From Ascidiaceihabitans sp039975415 (GTDB lineage: Bacteria; Pseudomonadota; Alphaproteobacteria; Rhodobacterales; Rhodobacteraceae), in NCBI RefSeq assembly GCF_039975415.1, contig NZ_JBDWHD010000010.1: a stretch of 64,000 nucleotides of DNA. One strand, given 5' to 3'. The first letter of the stretch is position 1; each line of letters opens with the position of its first letter. Positions 44,461-52,506 of this stretch are shown in pieces. The position numbers were made by a program, and so were the translations under genes. A model generated the notes under the pieces. That model did no database searches. It worked only from the letters and a program-made list of their open reading frames with translations, and was not told where the DNA came from.

Positions 44461-44961
44461 TTACGATTGCAAGTGTGATCCGAACCGAAAAACCCATGTT
44501 TGTTCGACAAGATCGCACCCAAACGAATGAACTGGTCTGCTGCCCACCAAATCCCATCCTGTCCGAGCATATAAAGCACAAGCCGCTGTGTGGCTTTCAT
44601 GTGTCCAAAGCTGCATGTTTTGATAGCCTACGCTTTGTGCAAACCCCATACATTCAGACAATAATTTCTGCCCAAGCCCTTTGCCGCGGGCCCCGGGCTT
44701 TAGAAAAAACAGGCGCAGTTTCGCAGTGGTGTCATTCAATCGCACACAAAAAATCGTGCCAAGACGCTGCCCGTCTTCTTCGGCCACCCAACCACGTTCA
44801 ATTTGCGAATCATGATGTGCGTTGAAGTCGGCCAAAATTGACGCGACCAACGGGCCGAATGTGTCGTCAAACCCTTCCGCTTTTGCGTAGTGCGTGCCGT
44901 GCTGGGTCACAACCCAGTCTGTGTCGCTGGCATTGAAGCGCCTGATCTGCAAGTCTTCCAT
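44461..44961 (-). CDS. GNAT-family N-acetyltransferase
   Basis: 166 residues from the ATG at 44961. Starts MEDLQIRRFNASDTDWVV, acetyl-CoA loop LKPGARGKGLGQKLLSECM, later TAACALYARTGWDLVG. Common MarR/GNAT-type free-standing acetyltransferase, substrate unknown. Its stop lies close to the tRNA-His gene. Confidence 0.8.
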   Translation of the reverse strand: MEDLQIRRFNASDTDWVVTQHGTHYAKAEGFDDTFGPLVASILADFNAHHDSQIERGWVAEEDGQRLGTIFCVRLNDTTAKLRLFFLKPGARGKGLGQKLLSECMGFAQSVGYQNMQLWTHESHTAACALYARTGWDLVGSRPVHSFGCDLVEQTWVFRFGSHLQS

Positions 44962-45039
44962 GACATCAACATGCAACGGCCGACCTTGCCTTTCAAGACG
45001 CGGATAGCTAGCAAGACACAACAAATGAAAGGCGCACCC

Positions 45040-45225
45040 ATGGGGATCAACAGCGAAAGCGACATCCAAGCAAACCTGCAAATCGGACCAACCGATCAAG
45101 GGATGGTGCGCATTTATGTCGAGGGAAAAGGCATCGATTTGCCAATGGATTTCGACCCCGAGGAAGCCGAGGAAATCGCTGAAGAGATCTTGGCGGCGGT
45201 CGCAGCCGCGCGCATCATCAAATAG
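45040..45225 (+). CDS. DUF6324 family small protein
   Basis: 61 residues from the ATG at 45040, after AAAGG eight bases upstream. Highly acidic, with MGINSESDIQANLQIGPT, GMVRIYVEGKGIDLPMDF, and a final EEAEEIAEEILAAVAAARI helix. The pattern is that of DUF6324, found in Rhodobacteraceae and of unknown function. The gene is divergent from the GNAT at 44961. Confidence 0.75.
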   Translation: MGINSESDIQANLQIGPTDQGMVRIYVEGKGIDLPMDFDPEEAEEIAEEILAAVAAARIIK

Positions 45226-45247
45226 AGACCTGTTAGATGGTTTCGGC

Positions 45248-45272
45248 GGGTCATCCCAAAATGGAATGACCC
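45248..45272. terminator. Hairpin between DUF6324 and the outer-membrane gene
   Basis: GGGTCAT (45248-45254) with ATGACCC (45266-45272), extended inward by CC/GG across one mismatch. It lies 23 bases after the DUF6324 stop; a weak T tract only. Confidence 0.55.
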
Positions 45273-45357
45273 ACGTTATAAAACAGCCAGCCATGCATTT
45301 ACTGGGTGGGGGCACGCGTGACTGACCGTCTTATCCCTGTTGTGGTCTGGGTCTACG

Positions 45358-46035
45358 TCAGAAGCTAAAGCGCACACCTATATTCAGTGATGTAGACTCC
45401 AGATCGCCACGTACGGTCCCTGTAGAGGTGCCTGCTGGCGAAAGCCGCGTGGAAGATACGCCAAACACACGCCGGTACCGCGCATCTGCTGTCAAAGTGA
45501 TGCGATCACTTGCAGCATAAGACACCCCGACAATCGCTTGTGCGGCCAAGCGTGTGTCGCTGTCCTGAATGCGGACGCCAGGTCCATAGACCAGATCCTG
45601 ATTGATATGGGCGATGCCCAGACCGCCACCCGCAAATGGCGTCAGTGCACCTTGGGTTTTGAAATCAGCAATGACATTCGCAAAAAGGGCTGTCGTTCGA
45701 ATCCCCCCCGCGACGTTCACCTCTGCGGCAGGGCCATTGCCTGAAAACTGGATTTGGTCTGCATCACGGTCGCTAAACGACAGCTCCAGTTCCCCACGCA
45801 GGCCGATTTTATCTGTGGACCACGCCTGAAAAGTCTTGCCCACGCCGACGCCAAGGCCATACCCCCCTTCCAGATCGTTATTCACAGAATTTGGCGCCCC
45901 GCCAATCGTGCCACCGTAGTTCAAATCGGCTGAAGCCGCGCTGCCTCCGTAGGCAAAGCCGTATAAATCCTGGGAAAATGCAGGTGTCGTCAGAGCAACC
46001 GTCGCCAGTGCCCCCAATATCGCGATCTGTTTCAC
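45358..46035 (-). CDS. Outer-membrane beta-barrel protein
   Basis: About 225 residues. The start is best read as the GTG at 46035 (AGGAAAGCTTCA before it), giving MKQIAILGALATVALTTPAF as signal peptide; an ATG at 46053 lies inside the same ribosome site. Alternating strands (LRGELELSFSDRDAD, TALFANVIADFKTQG) and the end LNIGVRFSF, with a C-terminal Phe, mark an eight-stranded OmpA-like barrel of the surface-antigen type. Confidence 0.85.
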   Translation of the reverse strand: MKQIAILGALATVALTTPAFSQDLYGFAYGGSAASADLNYGGTIGGAPNSVNNDLEGGYGLGVGVGKTFQAWSTDKIGLRGELELSFSDRDADQIQFSGNGPAAEVNVAGGIRTTALFANVIADFKTQGALTPFAGGGLGIAHINQDLVYGPGVRIQDSDTRLAAQAIVGVSYAASDRITLTADARYRRVFGVSSTRLSPAGTSTGTVRGDLESTSLNIGVRFSF

Positions 46036-46152
46036 TGAAGCTTTCCTTTGCATGTGTGTTACGCAATGAAAAACCCTGACGGCCTGATTTTATTTGATCA
46101 CAGCAGTTGACGCTTCTGTGTGTGATTGTGAGATCTATTTCTAGATCTGCGG

Positions 46153-46620
46153 TCAGAACCCCTGCCCTGCTCTGGGGTCTCTTAAAAGATGCAACCGGCG
46201 CGCGGCATCTGTGGCAAACTTCTGGATGATTTTCTTGCGTCTCGCTGCGGCCAATTTGACCTCTTCCGGCATGCGCTGCACCTCGGCATCATACCCATCT
46301 GCAATGATCAACCCCGTATCGTCTGGCAAAAGTTCAGTCGGGAAATCGCCATCAACCGCCCAAAAGAACCTGTCACACCAATCCAGATACCCTTGCCATT
46401 TGTTGTCAGATTGAAAGTCCATCCGACTGGATTTGCATTCAATGACCCAAATTTCGCCTTTTGGACCCAGCGCGATCACGTCTACGCGCAACCCGCGTGT
46501 GGGTACAAATTCTTCCAGACTGGCCATGCCCAAATGCCTCAGATGGCGCGACACGCCACGGGCCAGAATTTGGCCGGGTGCCATGGGTGTATCGTTCGGA
46601 ACAAGAGATGAAATTTGCAT
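46153..46620 (-). CDS. mmcB: MmcB-family DNA repair protein
   Basis: 155 residues. The PD-(D/E)xK nuclease-like core is VDVIALGPKGEIWVIECKSS, then DFQSDNKWQGYLDWCDRFFWAV. MmcB is an SOS-induced mitomycin-resistance protein in Caulobacter. A GTTC-N7-GTTC box lies 13-27 bases upstream of the ATG at 46620. A GTG two codons upstream is an alternative start. Confidence 0.85.
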   Translation of the reverse strand: MQISSLVPNDTPMAPGQILARGVSRHLRHLGMASLEEFVPTRGLRVDVIALGPKGEIWVIECKSSRMDFQSDNKWQGYLDWCDRFFWAVDGDFPTELLPDDTGLIIADGYDAEVQRMPEEVKLAAARRKKIIQKFATDAARRLHLLRDPRAGQGF

Positions 46621-46632
46621 ACACACTTATAC

Positions 46633-46647
46633 GAACAAAAGGTGAAC
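46633..46647 (-). promoter_or_regulatory. SOS box (LexA site) before mmcB
   Basis: GAAC AAAAGGT GAAC on the plus strand is GTTC-N7-GTTC on the minus strand, the exact alphaproteobacterial LexA consensus. It lies 13 bases before the mmcB ATG and 83 before the divergent membrane-protein gene, so it could act on both. Confidence 0.8.
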
Positions 46648-46729
46648 AAATGCAAGCCGCCTTGGCCTTGCCACCATGGCCTCCTACATATTGCAAAGCC
46701 ACGCGGCGGAATCACGGCAAGGAACCAAT

Positions 46730-48034
46730 ATGTCAGACAAGAAACCATTGACCCAAGCAGAGGCACGCGGCGTTCGCGCCGCACGCGAATTGGAAGATCA
46801 TCTGACTTGGCTGGACACGTTTTCCGGCACAGCACTTGGGGTTCTGGCGGTCGCATCAGGCATCTACACCTACCTTGGGGTTTCCTCTTTGCTGGACAGC
46901 AACGGCGCCATGTCGGTCTTTGCAGCCATTGCGTATTCGGTGGCGGTTTCCGTCGGTATTTTCGTATTCTGGTCTTATATGTTGCGCCTGTTTCCAGCGG
47001 TACGCACAGCACAGGCCCGTATCGGTCTGATGTTGGCTATGGCCTTGGGTTCCTTGGCCATTGTCGCCATGTCGTCTTGGTTGAATGCAGCTGCATTGGC
47101 GGGGTCTGCCGCCGTCGAACAACATTTGGCAAAAACCGTGCAAGACTATCAAGACGCGCTGGAAAGCACCCATGAAATTGCACTGTCAGCCCAAGGTCTG
47201 GAACGCGACGTGGCGCGTGTGCGTCAATCATTCGAGGACCTCTCGGAACAAGAAGCCACAGGCAATCTGTCCGGTTTGGCTGGGCGTGGGGCCGTGTTTC
47301 GAGTCTTGCGCCAGAAAGCATCCGAACTGCAAGGGTTGGAAGCCCAAATCGCAAGCCAGACACCTTTGGTCGACAATGCATTTGATGAAGGCAACCAGAT
47401 CCTAAGCCGCATGCGCGCACTGACCGTAGAACCCGGCCCCGTCGAAGCGCGATCCGTCGAGTTTTCAGAACAAGCCGTGCGACTGGCCGGTTTGATTGCC
47501 CAGATGCAGCAACTGAATGTCGCCCCCTTGGTGGAACGCGCGGCACAGGATTTGGCGGCTTCTGTTGTGTTGCCCGAATTGGACGGGCGCACAGAAGAAA
47601 CCCGTTCGGATCAGGCGGCAACCATCACGTCCGTTCTGGATGTGCTGGGCCGACGCGCAAAAACGCTTGAGACTGCCGCACAAACGGTGCAGCAGCTGGC
47701 GCCGCCAAAAGACGTCACATATACCCCGATTTCCAGCGCCGACGCGGTGATTTTATACGCGCGAAATTTTGTGCCCAGCTGGGCGGGGGCCATTGCGATC
47801 GACCTGCTGCCTGCTGTTTTGGTGTTTATTCTTGCCATAACCCAATCTGCAATCCGGCGCGGGCGCGAAGGTGCCGGCGTAGAAGACACCATGACCCTTG
47901 CCGAACTGCGCGCCGCCCTAAGCGCCATCCGCGATGTCGAACTGGCGATGAACGAGATGCCGGACGCCATGAACGCCCCCTCTCGTGCGCCCCATGTGCC
48001 CGTGCTAGACACGCCTGAAAGTGACCAAAAATGA
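46730..48034 (+). CDS. Membrane protein with periplasmic coiled coil
   Basis: 434 residues from the ATG at 46730 (AAGGAACCAAT before it). Hydrophobic helices at about residues 33-55 (ALGVLAVASGIYTYLG), 62-82, 95-115 and 370-390 (AIAIDLLPAVLVFILAI), with a long helical stretch of about 230 residues between (QDYQDALESTHEIALSAQ onward, rich in A, E, L, Q). I recognise no family. The next gene overlaps by four bases (ATGA) and encodes a ClpP-like periplasmic protein, so the two probably work together. Confidence 0.7.
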   Translation: MSDKKPLTQAEARGVRAARELEDHLTWLDTFSGTALGVLAVASGIYTYLGVSSLLDSNGAMSVFAAIAYSVAVSVGIFVFWSYMLRLFPAVRTAQARIGLMLAMALGSLAIVAMSSWLNAAALAGSAAVEQHLAKTVQDYQDALESTHEIALSAQGLERDVARVRQSFEDLSEQEATGNLSGLAGRGAVFRVLRQKASELQGLEAQIASQTPLVDNAFDEGNQILSRMRALTVEPGPVEARSVEFSEQAVRLAGLIAQMQQLNVAPLVERAAQDLAASVVLPELDGRTEETRSDQAATITSVLDVLGRRAKTLETAAQTVQQLAPPKDVTYTPISSADAVILYARNFVPSWAGAIAIDLLPAVLVFILAITQSAIRRGREGAGVEDTMTLAELRAALSAIRDVELAMNEMPDAMNAPSRAPHVPVLDTPESDQK

Positions 48035-48765
48035 ACGGACGCAGCGTTGCGCGTATTCTATCGGGTGTTTTGATTTTCCAATTGGGCATCGGGGCGTTGT
48101 TGATCGTTGGCGACATGCAGGGTTCTTTTTCCTTGCCCCACTTTGGGCCCGACGCGCCTGATCTTGACCAACCGGTGCGGCCCGGCGACCAGCGGCGCCA
48201 ATTTGATCCGAACCGCACCCCGCGCCAGACCGGCCCTGCCCCATCCGGTCCCCTGCCAGACCGCCTCACACTGACCCAACTGGACGGTGAAACATACCGA
48301 TTAGAGGGCGGCATCACGCCAGGTGACGCAGACCGCATCAGCAAGCAGATTTTGGAAGCGACCCCGAAGGTCAAGCTGCTGGTTTTGCAGTCTCCCGGTG
48401 GAACAGTGGGCGAAGCCCTTGATCTGGGACGGTTTATTCGCGCCCAAGCCATCGACACAGAAATGCGCAACGGCGAAATATGCTATTCTGCCTGCCCTTA
48501 CGTGCTGGCGGCAGGCACCACGCGCACCATAGACGACGCGGCGTCAGTGGGCGTGCATCAGCATTATTTTGGCGAAAGCACTATTTTGCCGGCTCGGTTC
48601 GCTGTTGAAGACATTCAAAGGGGTCAGGGCGAAGTCATGGTGTATCTGGACGCGATGGGCATTGACCCATTGGTTATGCAACACTCGCTCAGTACGCCGC
48701 CAGATGAAATATATGTACTGCTTCCCGAACAGTTGAAAACCTACAATTTTGTAACGCCGCAATAG
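48031..48765 (+). CDS. Membrane-anchored periplasmic ClpP/crotonase-fold protein (COG3904-like)
   Basis: 244 residues. One N-terminal helix (RILSGVLIFQLGIGALLIVG) anchors it; a proline-rich linker follows. The ClpP-like core has LVLQSPGGTVGEALDLG, then GEICYSACPYVLAAGTTRT with a Ser in the ClpP nucleophile position and VGVHQHYFG 23 residues later, like the ClpP His. A third acid residue is not obvious. It overlaps the coiled-coil membrane gene by four bases. Role may be membrane-associated proteolysis; unproven. Confidence 0.75.
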   Translation: MNGRSVARILSGVLIFQLGIGALLIVGDMQGSFSLPHFGPDAPDLDQPVRPGDQRRQFDPNRTPRQTGPAPSGPLPDRLTLTQLDGETYRLEGGITPGDADRISKQILEATPKVKLLVLQSPGGTVGEALDLGRFIRAQAIDTEMRNGEICYSACPYVLAAGTTRTIDDAASVGVHQHYFGESTILPARFAVEDIQRGQGEVMVYLDAMGIDPLVMQHSLSTPPDEIYVLLPEQLKTYNFVTPQ

Positions 48766-48857
48766 CGCTGCGCCGCGACCGTATCCTTTTTGCAATATGG
48801 ACAAAGTGCACCAGCCCTTGTCCTGCGTACAAACCTGCCCTATCTGATGGAGCGACG

Positions 48858-48989
48858 GGTTCTGCCCTTCTTGTGTCGGGTTGCATTCCGGTGGCCTTAA
48901 GCAATTCCGAGGGAGCTGGCTCTGTTCTGGCCCTGGCCTTTTTACCTGGCGCCCACCTGTACATACAGGTCCTCGGGAATGAGAGAACC
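48858..48989. ncRNA. Candidate structured RNA in a 345-base gene-free gap
   Basis: 48766-49110 has no supported gene. Nested pairings occur in order: GGTTCT (48858-48863) with AGAACC (48984-48989); ATTCCGAGG (48904-48912) with CCTCGGGAAT (48971-48980, one bulge); ACCTGT (48955-48960) with ACAGGT (48965-48970). Further stems surround it (GGACAA/TTGTCC near 48797-48822, AACC/GGTT near 48986-49006). A rod-shaped RNA of 6S type is one possibility; I cannot confirm it, and strand is unknown. Confidence 0.4.
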
Positions 48990-49110
48990 TCACGGCTGTG
49001 GTGGTTCCCGTCACCCTCACAAAATTGCACAAGATACATGCGCTCTTGCAAGTTGATGTGCGTCAAAGCGCGGTTATGTTTGGCTCCATGCAGATACGAG
49101 AAGGCAAAAC

Positions 49111-50022
49111 ATGTCACTAAGACCCACATTGGAAACACGACCCGCCCAACCAACAATGGAAGGCGCAGGCGTCAAGCTGCACCGCGCCTTCGGGTTTCAG
49201 GATCCGTCTGAACTTGATCCATTTTTGCTGTTTGACGACTTTCGCAACGAACGCCCCGAAGACTACATCAAGGGGTTTCCATGGCATCCGCACCGCGGCA
49301 TCGAAACAATCACCTATGTTCTGGAAGGTACAGTGGACCACGCCGACAGCCTTGGAAACACTGGCAGCCTCGGGGCTGGCGATGTGCAATGGATGACAGC
49401 TGGATCAGGCATTTTGCATCAGGAAATGCCGCACGGAAACGCCAAAGGACAAATGCACGGGTTCCAGTTGTGGGGCAATCTGCCCGCATCCCAGAAAATG
49501 ACGGCACCACGCTATCAGGATATGACGTCTGACGCGATCCCCGAAGTCACAGATGACGACGGCACCCATGTGCGGATCATTACGGGGACGTTCTGGGGCA
49601 AAACAGGACCCGTCGACGGCATAGCGGCAGACCCGCAGTATCTGGACATCTCGGTGCCAGCAGGCGTGCGGAAAACATTCAAAATTGACACCTACCGACG
49701 GGCGTTTGCCTATGTGTTTCAAGGCAGCGCAGCTTTTGCAGATGCCTCGGTGCCAACAGGCGTTTTGCTGGAAAAAGAAATCGGCGGACAAGAAATGCAC
49801 ATCCGAGATATGTCAGGGGACCGCACGTTGATCCGGTTCGGCACCGGGGACGAGGTGACGGTGCAGGCGGGGGAACAAGGTGTGCGGTTTTTGCTGATCT
49901 CTGGCGCACCAATTGACGAACCAGTCGCGTGGCATGGTCCGATCGTAATGAACACTCAAGCAGAGCTGCAACAAGCCATGCGCGACTTGCGAAATGGGAC
50001 GTTCATCCAGCCAGCACATTAA
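49111..50022 (+). CDS. Pirin-family bicupin protein
   Basis: 303 residues. Metal ligands of pirin: HPHRGIETI (two His), then HQEMPHGN (His and Glu). Core motifs FDDFRNERPED and WMTAGSGILHQEM. Some bacterial pirins are quercetin 2,3-dioxygenases, others regulators; the function here is open. The stop is followed by one copy each of repeat families 1 and 2, then a convergent TetR gene. Confidence 0.92.
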   Translation: MSLRPTLETRPAQPTMEGAGVKLHRAFGFQDPSELDPFLLFDDFRNERPEDYIKGFPWHPHRGIETITYVLEGTVDHADSLGNTGSLGAGDVQWMTAGSGILHQEMPHGNAKGQMHGFQLWGNLPASQKMTAPRYQDMTSDAIPEVTDDDGTHVRIITGTFWGKTGPVDGIAADPQYLDISVPAGVRKTFKIDTYRRAFAYVFQGSAAFADASVPTGVLLEKEIGGQEMHIRDMSGDRTLIRFGTGDEVTVQAGEQGVRFLLISGAPIDEPVAWHGPIVMNTQAELQQAMRDLRNGTFIQPAH

Positions 50023-50025
50023 TTC

Positions 50026-50066
50026 TTTTCGCCAAAAATATCCCGGGGTGCGGGGCAGCGCCCCGC
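50026..50066. repeat. GC-rich palindromic intergenic repeat, family 1, copy 3
   Basis: TTTTCGCCAAAAATATCC, then CGGGGTGC and GGGGCAGCGCCCCG. It follows the pirin stop by three bases and is joined directly to repeat family 2 copy D. Confidence 0.8.
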
Positions 50067-50068
50067 GT

Positions 50069-50090
50069 GTAAGGTGCACCTTGGTGCACC
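50069..50090. repeat. Palindromic repeat family 2, copy D
   Basis: GTAA then GGTGCACC TT GGTGCACC. Each arm is itself palindromic. It sits between repeat family 1 copy 3 and the stop codon of the TetR gene. Confidence 0.8.
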
Positions 50091-50093
50091 CCC

Positions 50094-50678
50094 TTAGGCG
50101 CCAACGGATTTACGTACCATGTGCCAATACTGATCCTGCACATCTGCCAACGACAATCGCCCACCTTCCTTGAACCAGGTATTCACCCCTGTGAGCATTG
50201 CAATCACAGCAAAAGTGGCAATTTTGGCATCTTCTACGGCAAAATCATCCGAGGCGATGCCCCGTGCAAGAATTCCTTGCAAACGCGCCTCATAAGAGCG
50301 GCGCAATTCTTCAATGATTTCGAAATTATCCGCGGTCAAATTGCGCAGTTCCATATAGGCGATAAACACCTCTTCCGGACGGCGATGGTGAAACGCAATG
50401 TGAAACCGGACGAAGCCCTCCAGTTGTTGGGTCGGCGTCAGGTGCGGCGTATCAGGTACTGCGGCCAACACATCTTGCATGTGGGTTTTCATCAAATCAA
50501 ACAAAAGGCTCTGTTTGTCAGCAGTGTAGTTATACAATGCGCCCGCCTGCACACCCACCGCAGAAGCAATCTGGCGCATAGAAACGGCCGCAAAGCCGTG
50601 TTCGGCAAACAACTGCAAGGCAGCCGTGCGCACACGAGGACCTGTAATATCAGAATGTGAACCTGCCGTACGCGCCAT
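50094..50678 (-). CDS. TetR-family regulator
   Basis: 194 residues. Helix-turn-helix ALQLFAEHGFAAVSMRQIAS plus VGVQAGALYNYTADKQSLL, typical of acyl-CoA or lipid-linked TetR proteins (RutR/FadR-like build). The regulated target is probably itself, since a perfect 16-base palindrome lies 14 bases before the start; a small lipoprotein gene is divergent on the other side. Confidence 0.87.
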   Translation of the reverse strand: MARTAGSHSDITGPRVRTAALQLFAEHGFAAVSMRQIASAVGVQAGALYNYTADKQSLLFDLMKTHMQDVLAAVPDTPHLTPTQQLEGFVRFHIAFHHRRPEEVFIAYMELRNLTADNFEIIEELRRSYEARLQGILARGIASDDFAVEDAKIATFAVIAMLTGVNTWFKEGGRLSLADVQDQYWHMVRKSVGA

Positions 50679-50691
50679 AGGTCTGGCTTAA

Positions 50692-50707
50692 CTGAACGCG
50701 CGTTCAG
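50692..50707. promoter_or_regulatory. Perfect palindrome, TetR operator
   Basis: CTGAACGCGCGTTCAG, a 16-base perfect palindrome 14 bases upstream of the TetR ATG and 66 before the lipoprotein start. Form and place fit a TetR operator. Confidence 0.75.
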
Positions 50708-50772
50708 AACCAAGCCTCTCTTGCGCAAATCCTCGCGCTGGTGCATCAAACCGACAACGAAGGATGCTTTTG

Positions 50773-51057
50773 ATGCGCAGTTTTGCCCTAATTTTGGTCT
50801 TTGGCCTTTCGGCTTGCACCCAGTTCCCTGAACTGGACGGTGCCGTTACTGCACATGGCAGCGATGCAAACTACCCAGACCTTGTTCCAATCGAGCCTAT
50901 TCTGGCGCAAGCGGCGAGCGGGCCCAGCACAGATCAAACCACAGATCAGCTGAGTTCCAGAGTAGCAGCCTTAAAGGCACGCGCCAGTCGTTTGCGTGGT
51001 CGGGTTGTGGACACATCATCGCGTGATCGAATGCGCACAGGCGTGCCGCGCGGATAA
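50773..51057 (+). CDS. Small lipoprotein
   Basis: 94 residues from the ATG at 50773. Signal peptide MRSFALILVFGLSAC with lipobox LSAC, so the mature protein starts with a lipid-modified Cys. The rest (about 80 residues) is low-complexity with SSRVAALKARASRLRGRVVD, a short helix. Function unknown; such proteins often precede hom in this group by chance of gene order. Confidence 0.75.
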   Translation: MRSFALILVFGLSACTQFPELDGAVTAHGSDANYPDLVPIEPILAQAASGPSTDQTTDQLSSRVAALKARASRLRGRVVDTSSRDRMRTGVPRG

Positions 51058-51132
51058 TGCCGCGTTGCGTGTTGCACGCGAACCCGATAAACGCGCGACA
51101 AATGCAATAATCCCATCTTTAGGAGCCTAAAA

Positions 51133-52419
51133 ATGTCACAGCCACTTCGCCTTGGTATTGCAGGTCTTGGCACCGTTGGTGTTGGTGTGGTCCGCATCAT
51201 TCGCCAACATGCGGAATTGCTGACGGCCCGTTCGGGGCGTGACATTTCGATATCAGCTGTTTCCGCGCGTTCAAAAAACAAAGATCGTGGCATTCCTTTG
51301 GATGCCTACGCATGGGAAGACGATCCGGTGGCTTTGGCCACACGCGACGATGTCGATGTTTTTGTTGAGCTTATGGGCGGATCTGATGGTCCGGCGAAGG
51401 CCGCCACAGAAGCTGCACTGGCCGCAGGCAAGCATGTGATCACCGCCAACAAAGCGCTGTTGGCGTTGCACGGCCAAGCCCTTGCCGAACAAGCCGAAGC
51501 CGCAAACCTATCCCTTCGTTACGAGGCCGCAGTCGCAGGCGGTATCCCTGTCGTGAAAGCACTGACAGAAGGATTGGCAGCAAACGAAATCACCCGCGTG
51601 ATGGGCGTCATGAACGGGTCGTGCAACTACATCCTGACCCGCATGGAAGACTCCGGGTTTAGCTATCAGGACATTTTCGCTGAAGCCGACGGGTTGGGGT
51701 ATCTTGAAGCGGATCCGCAATTGGACGTGGGCGGCATTGACGCCGCACATAAACTGGCGATCCTTGCATCCATCGCTTTCGGAACACGCGTTAACTTTGA
51801 CGCGATTGATCTGGAAGGCATCGAACGGGTCAGCATCGAAGACATCACGGCAGCCGCCGACATGGGCTACAAGATCAAGCTGTTGGGGGTCGCGCAAATG
51901 ACGGGCCGTGGTCTGGAACAACGTATGCAACCCTGCTTGGTGCCTGCGTCTTCGCCTTTGGGTCAATTGCAAGGCGGCACCAATATGGTCGTGCTGGAAG
52001 GTCATGCCGTAGAACAAGTCGTGTTGCGCGGCCCCGGCGCCGGTGAAGGACCAACCGCCAGTGCTGTGATGGCAGACGTCATGGACATCGCACGCGGCTT
52101 TGCGCTGCCTGTGTTTGGCCAACCGGCACATACCTTGAAAGACGCGAAACATGCGACATCCGTGTTGCCGGCGCCCTACTACCTGCGCATGGGTCTGGTC
52201 GACAAACCGGGTGCCTTGGCAAAGATCACCACGGTTCTGGGCGAAGCAGGCGTTAGCATCGACCGTATGCGCCAATACGGACACGCACAAACATCGGCCC
52301 CCGTTCTGATCGTCACACATAAAGCGACACGTGCCGACATTGATGCAGCAATTGCCGCTATGGAAGGCACGGGTGTGTTGACATCGGCCCCCGTCGCTTT
52401 GCGCATCGAAGAAGTCTAG
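51133..52419 (+). CDS. hom: Homoserine dehydrogenase
   Basis: 428 residues. NAD(P) motif LGIAGLGTVGVGVV, catalytic region VAGGIPVVKALTEGLAAN and MGVMNGSCNYILTRM, and a C-terminal ACT domain (RMGLVDKPGALAKITTVLG) for threonine feedback. It reduces aspartate semialdehyde to homoserine, toward methionine and threonine. Starts the hom-glpX-recJ set. Confidence 0.95.
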   Translation: MSQPLRLGIAGLGTVGVGVVRIIRQHAELLTARSGRDISISAVSARSKNKDRGIPLDAYAWEDDPVALATRDDVDVFVELMGGSDGPAKAATEAALAAGKHVITANKALLALHGQALAEQAEAANLSLRYEAAVAGGIPVVKALTEGLAANEITRVMGVMNGSCNYILTRMEDSGFSYQDIFAEADGLGYLEADPQLDVGGIDAAHKLAILASIAFGTRVNFDAIDLEGIERVSIEDITAAADMGYKIKLLGVAQMTGRGLEQRMQPCLVPASSPLGQLQGGTNMVVLEGHAVEQVVLRGPGAGEGPTASAVMADVMDIARGFALPVFGQPAHTLKDAKHATSVLPAPYYLRMGLVDKPGALAKITTVLGEAGVSIDRMRQYGHAQTSAPVLIVTHKATRADIDAAIAAMEGTGVLTSAPVALRIEEV

Positions 52420-52440
52420 GGCGGCCCAATCGCCCTTTTT
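52418..52440 (+). terminator. Terminator after hom
   Basis: AGGGCG (52418-52423) pairs with CGCCCT (52431-52436), loop GCCCAAT, then TTTTT. It begins inside the hom stop codon. Confidence 0.75.
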
Positions 52441-52506
52441 AAATTATTGTTTGTGGCGCGATTGATCGCTACACCGCTCTGAACCACCGTTTTCAAGGAA
52501 CCAGCC

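Noticed and set aside
48873..49211. Open frame covering the gene-free gap before pirin
   Set aside because: Overlaps the pirin start and the paired region; composition not protein-like.
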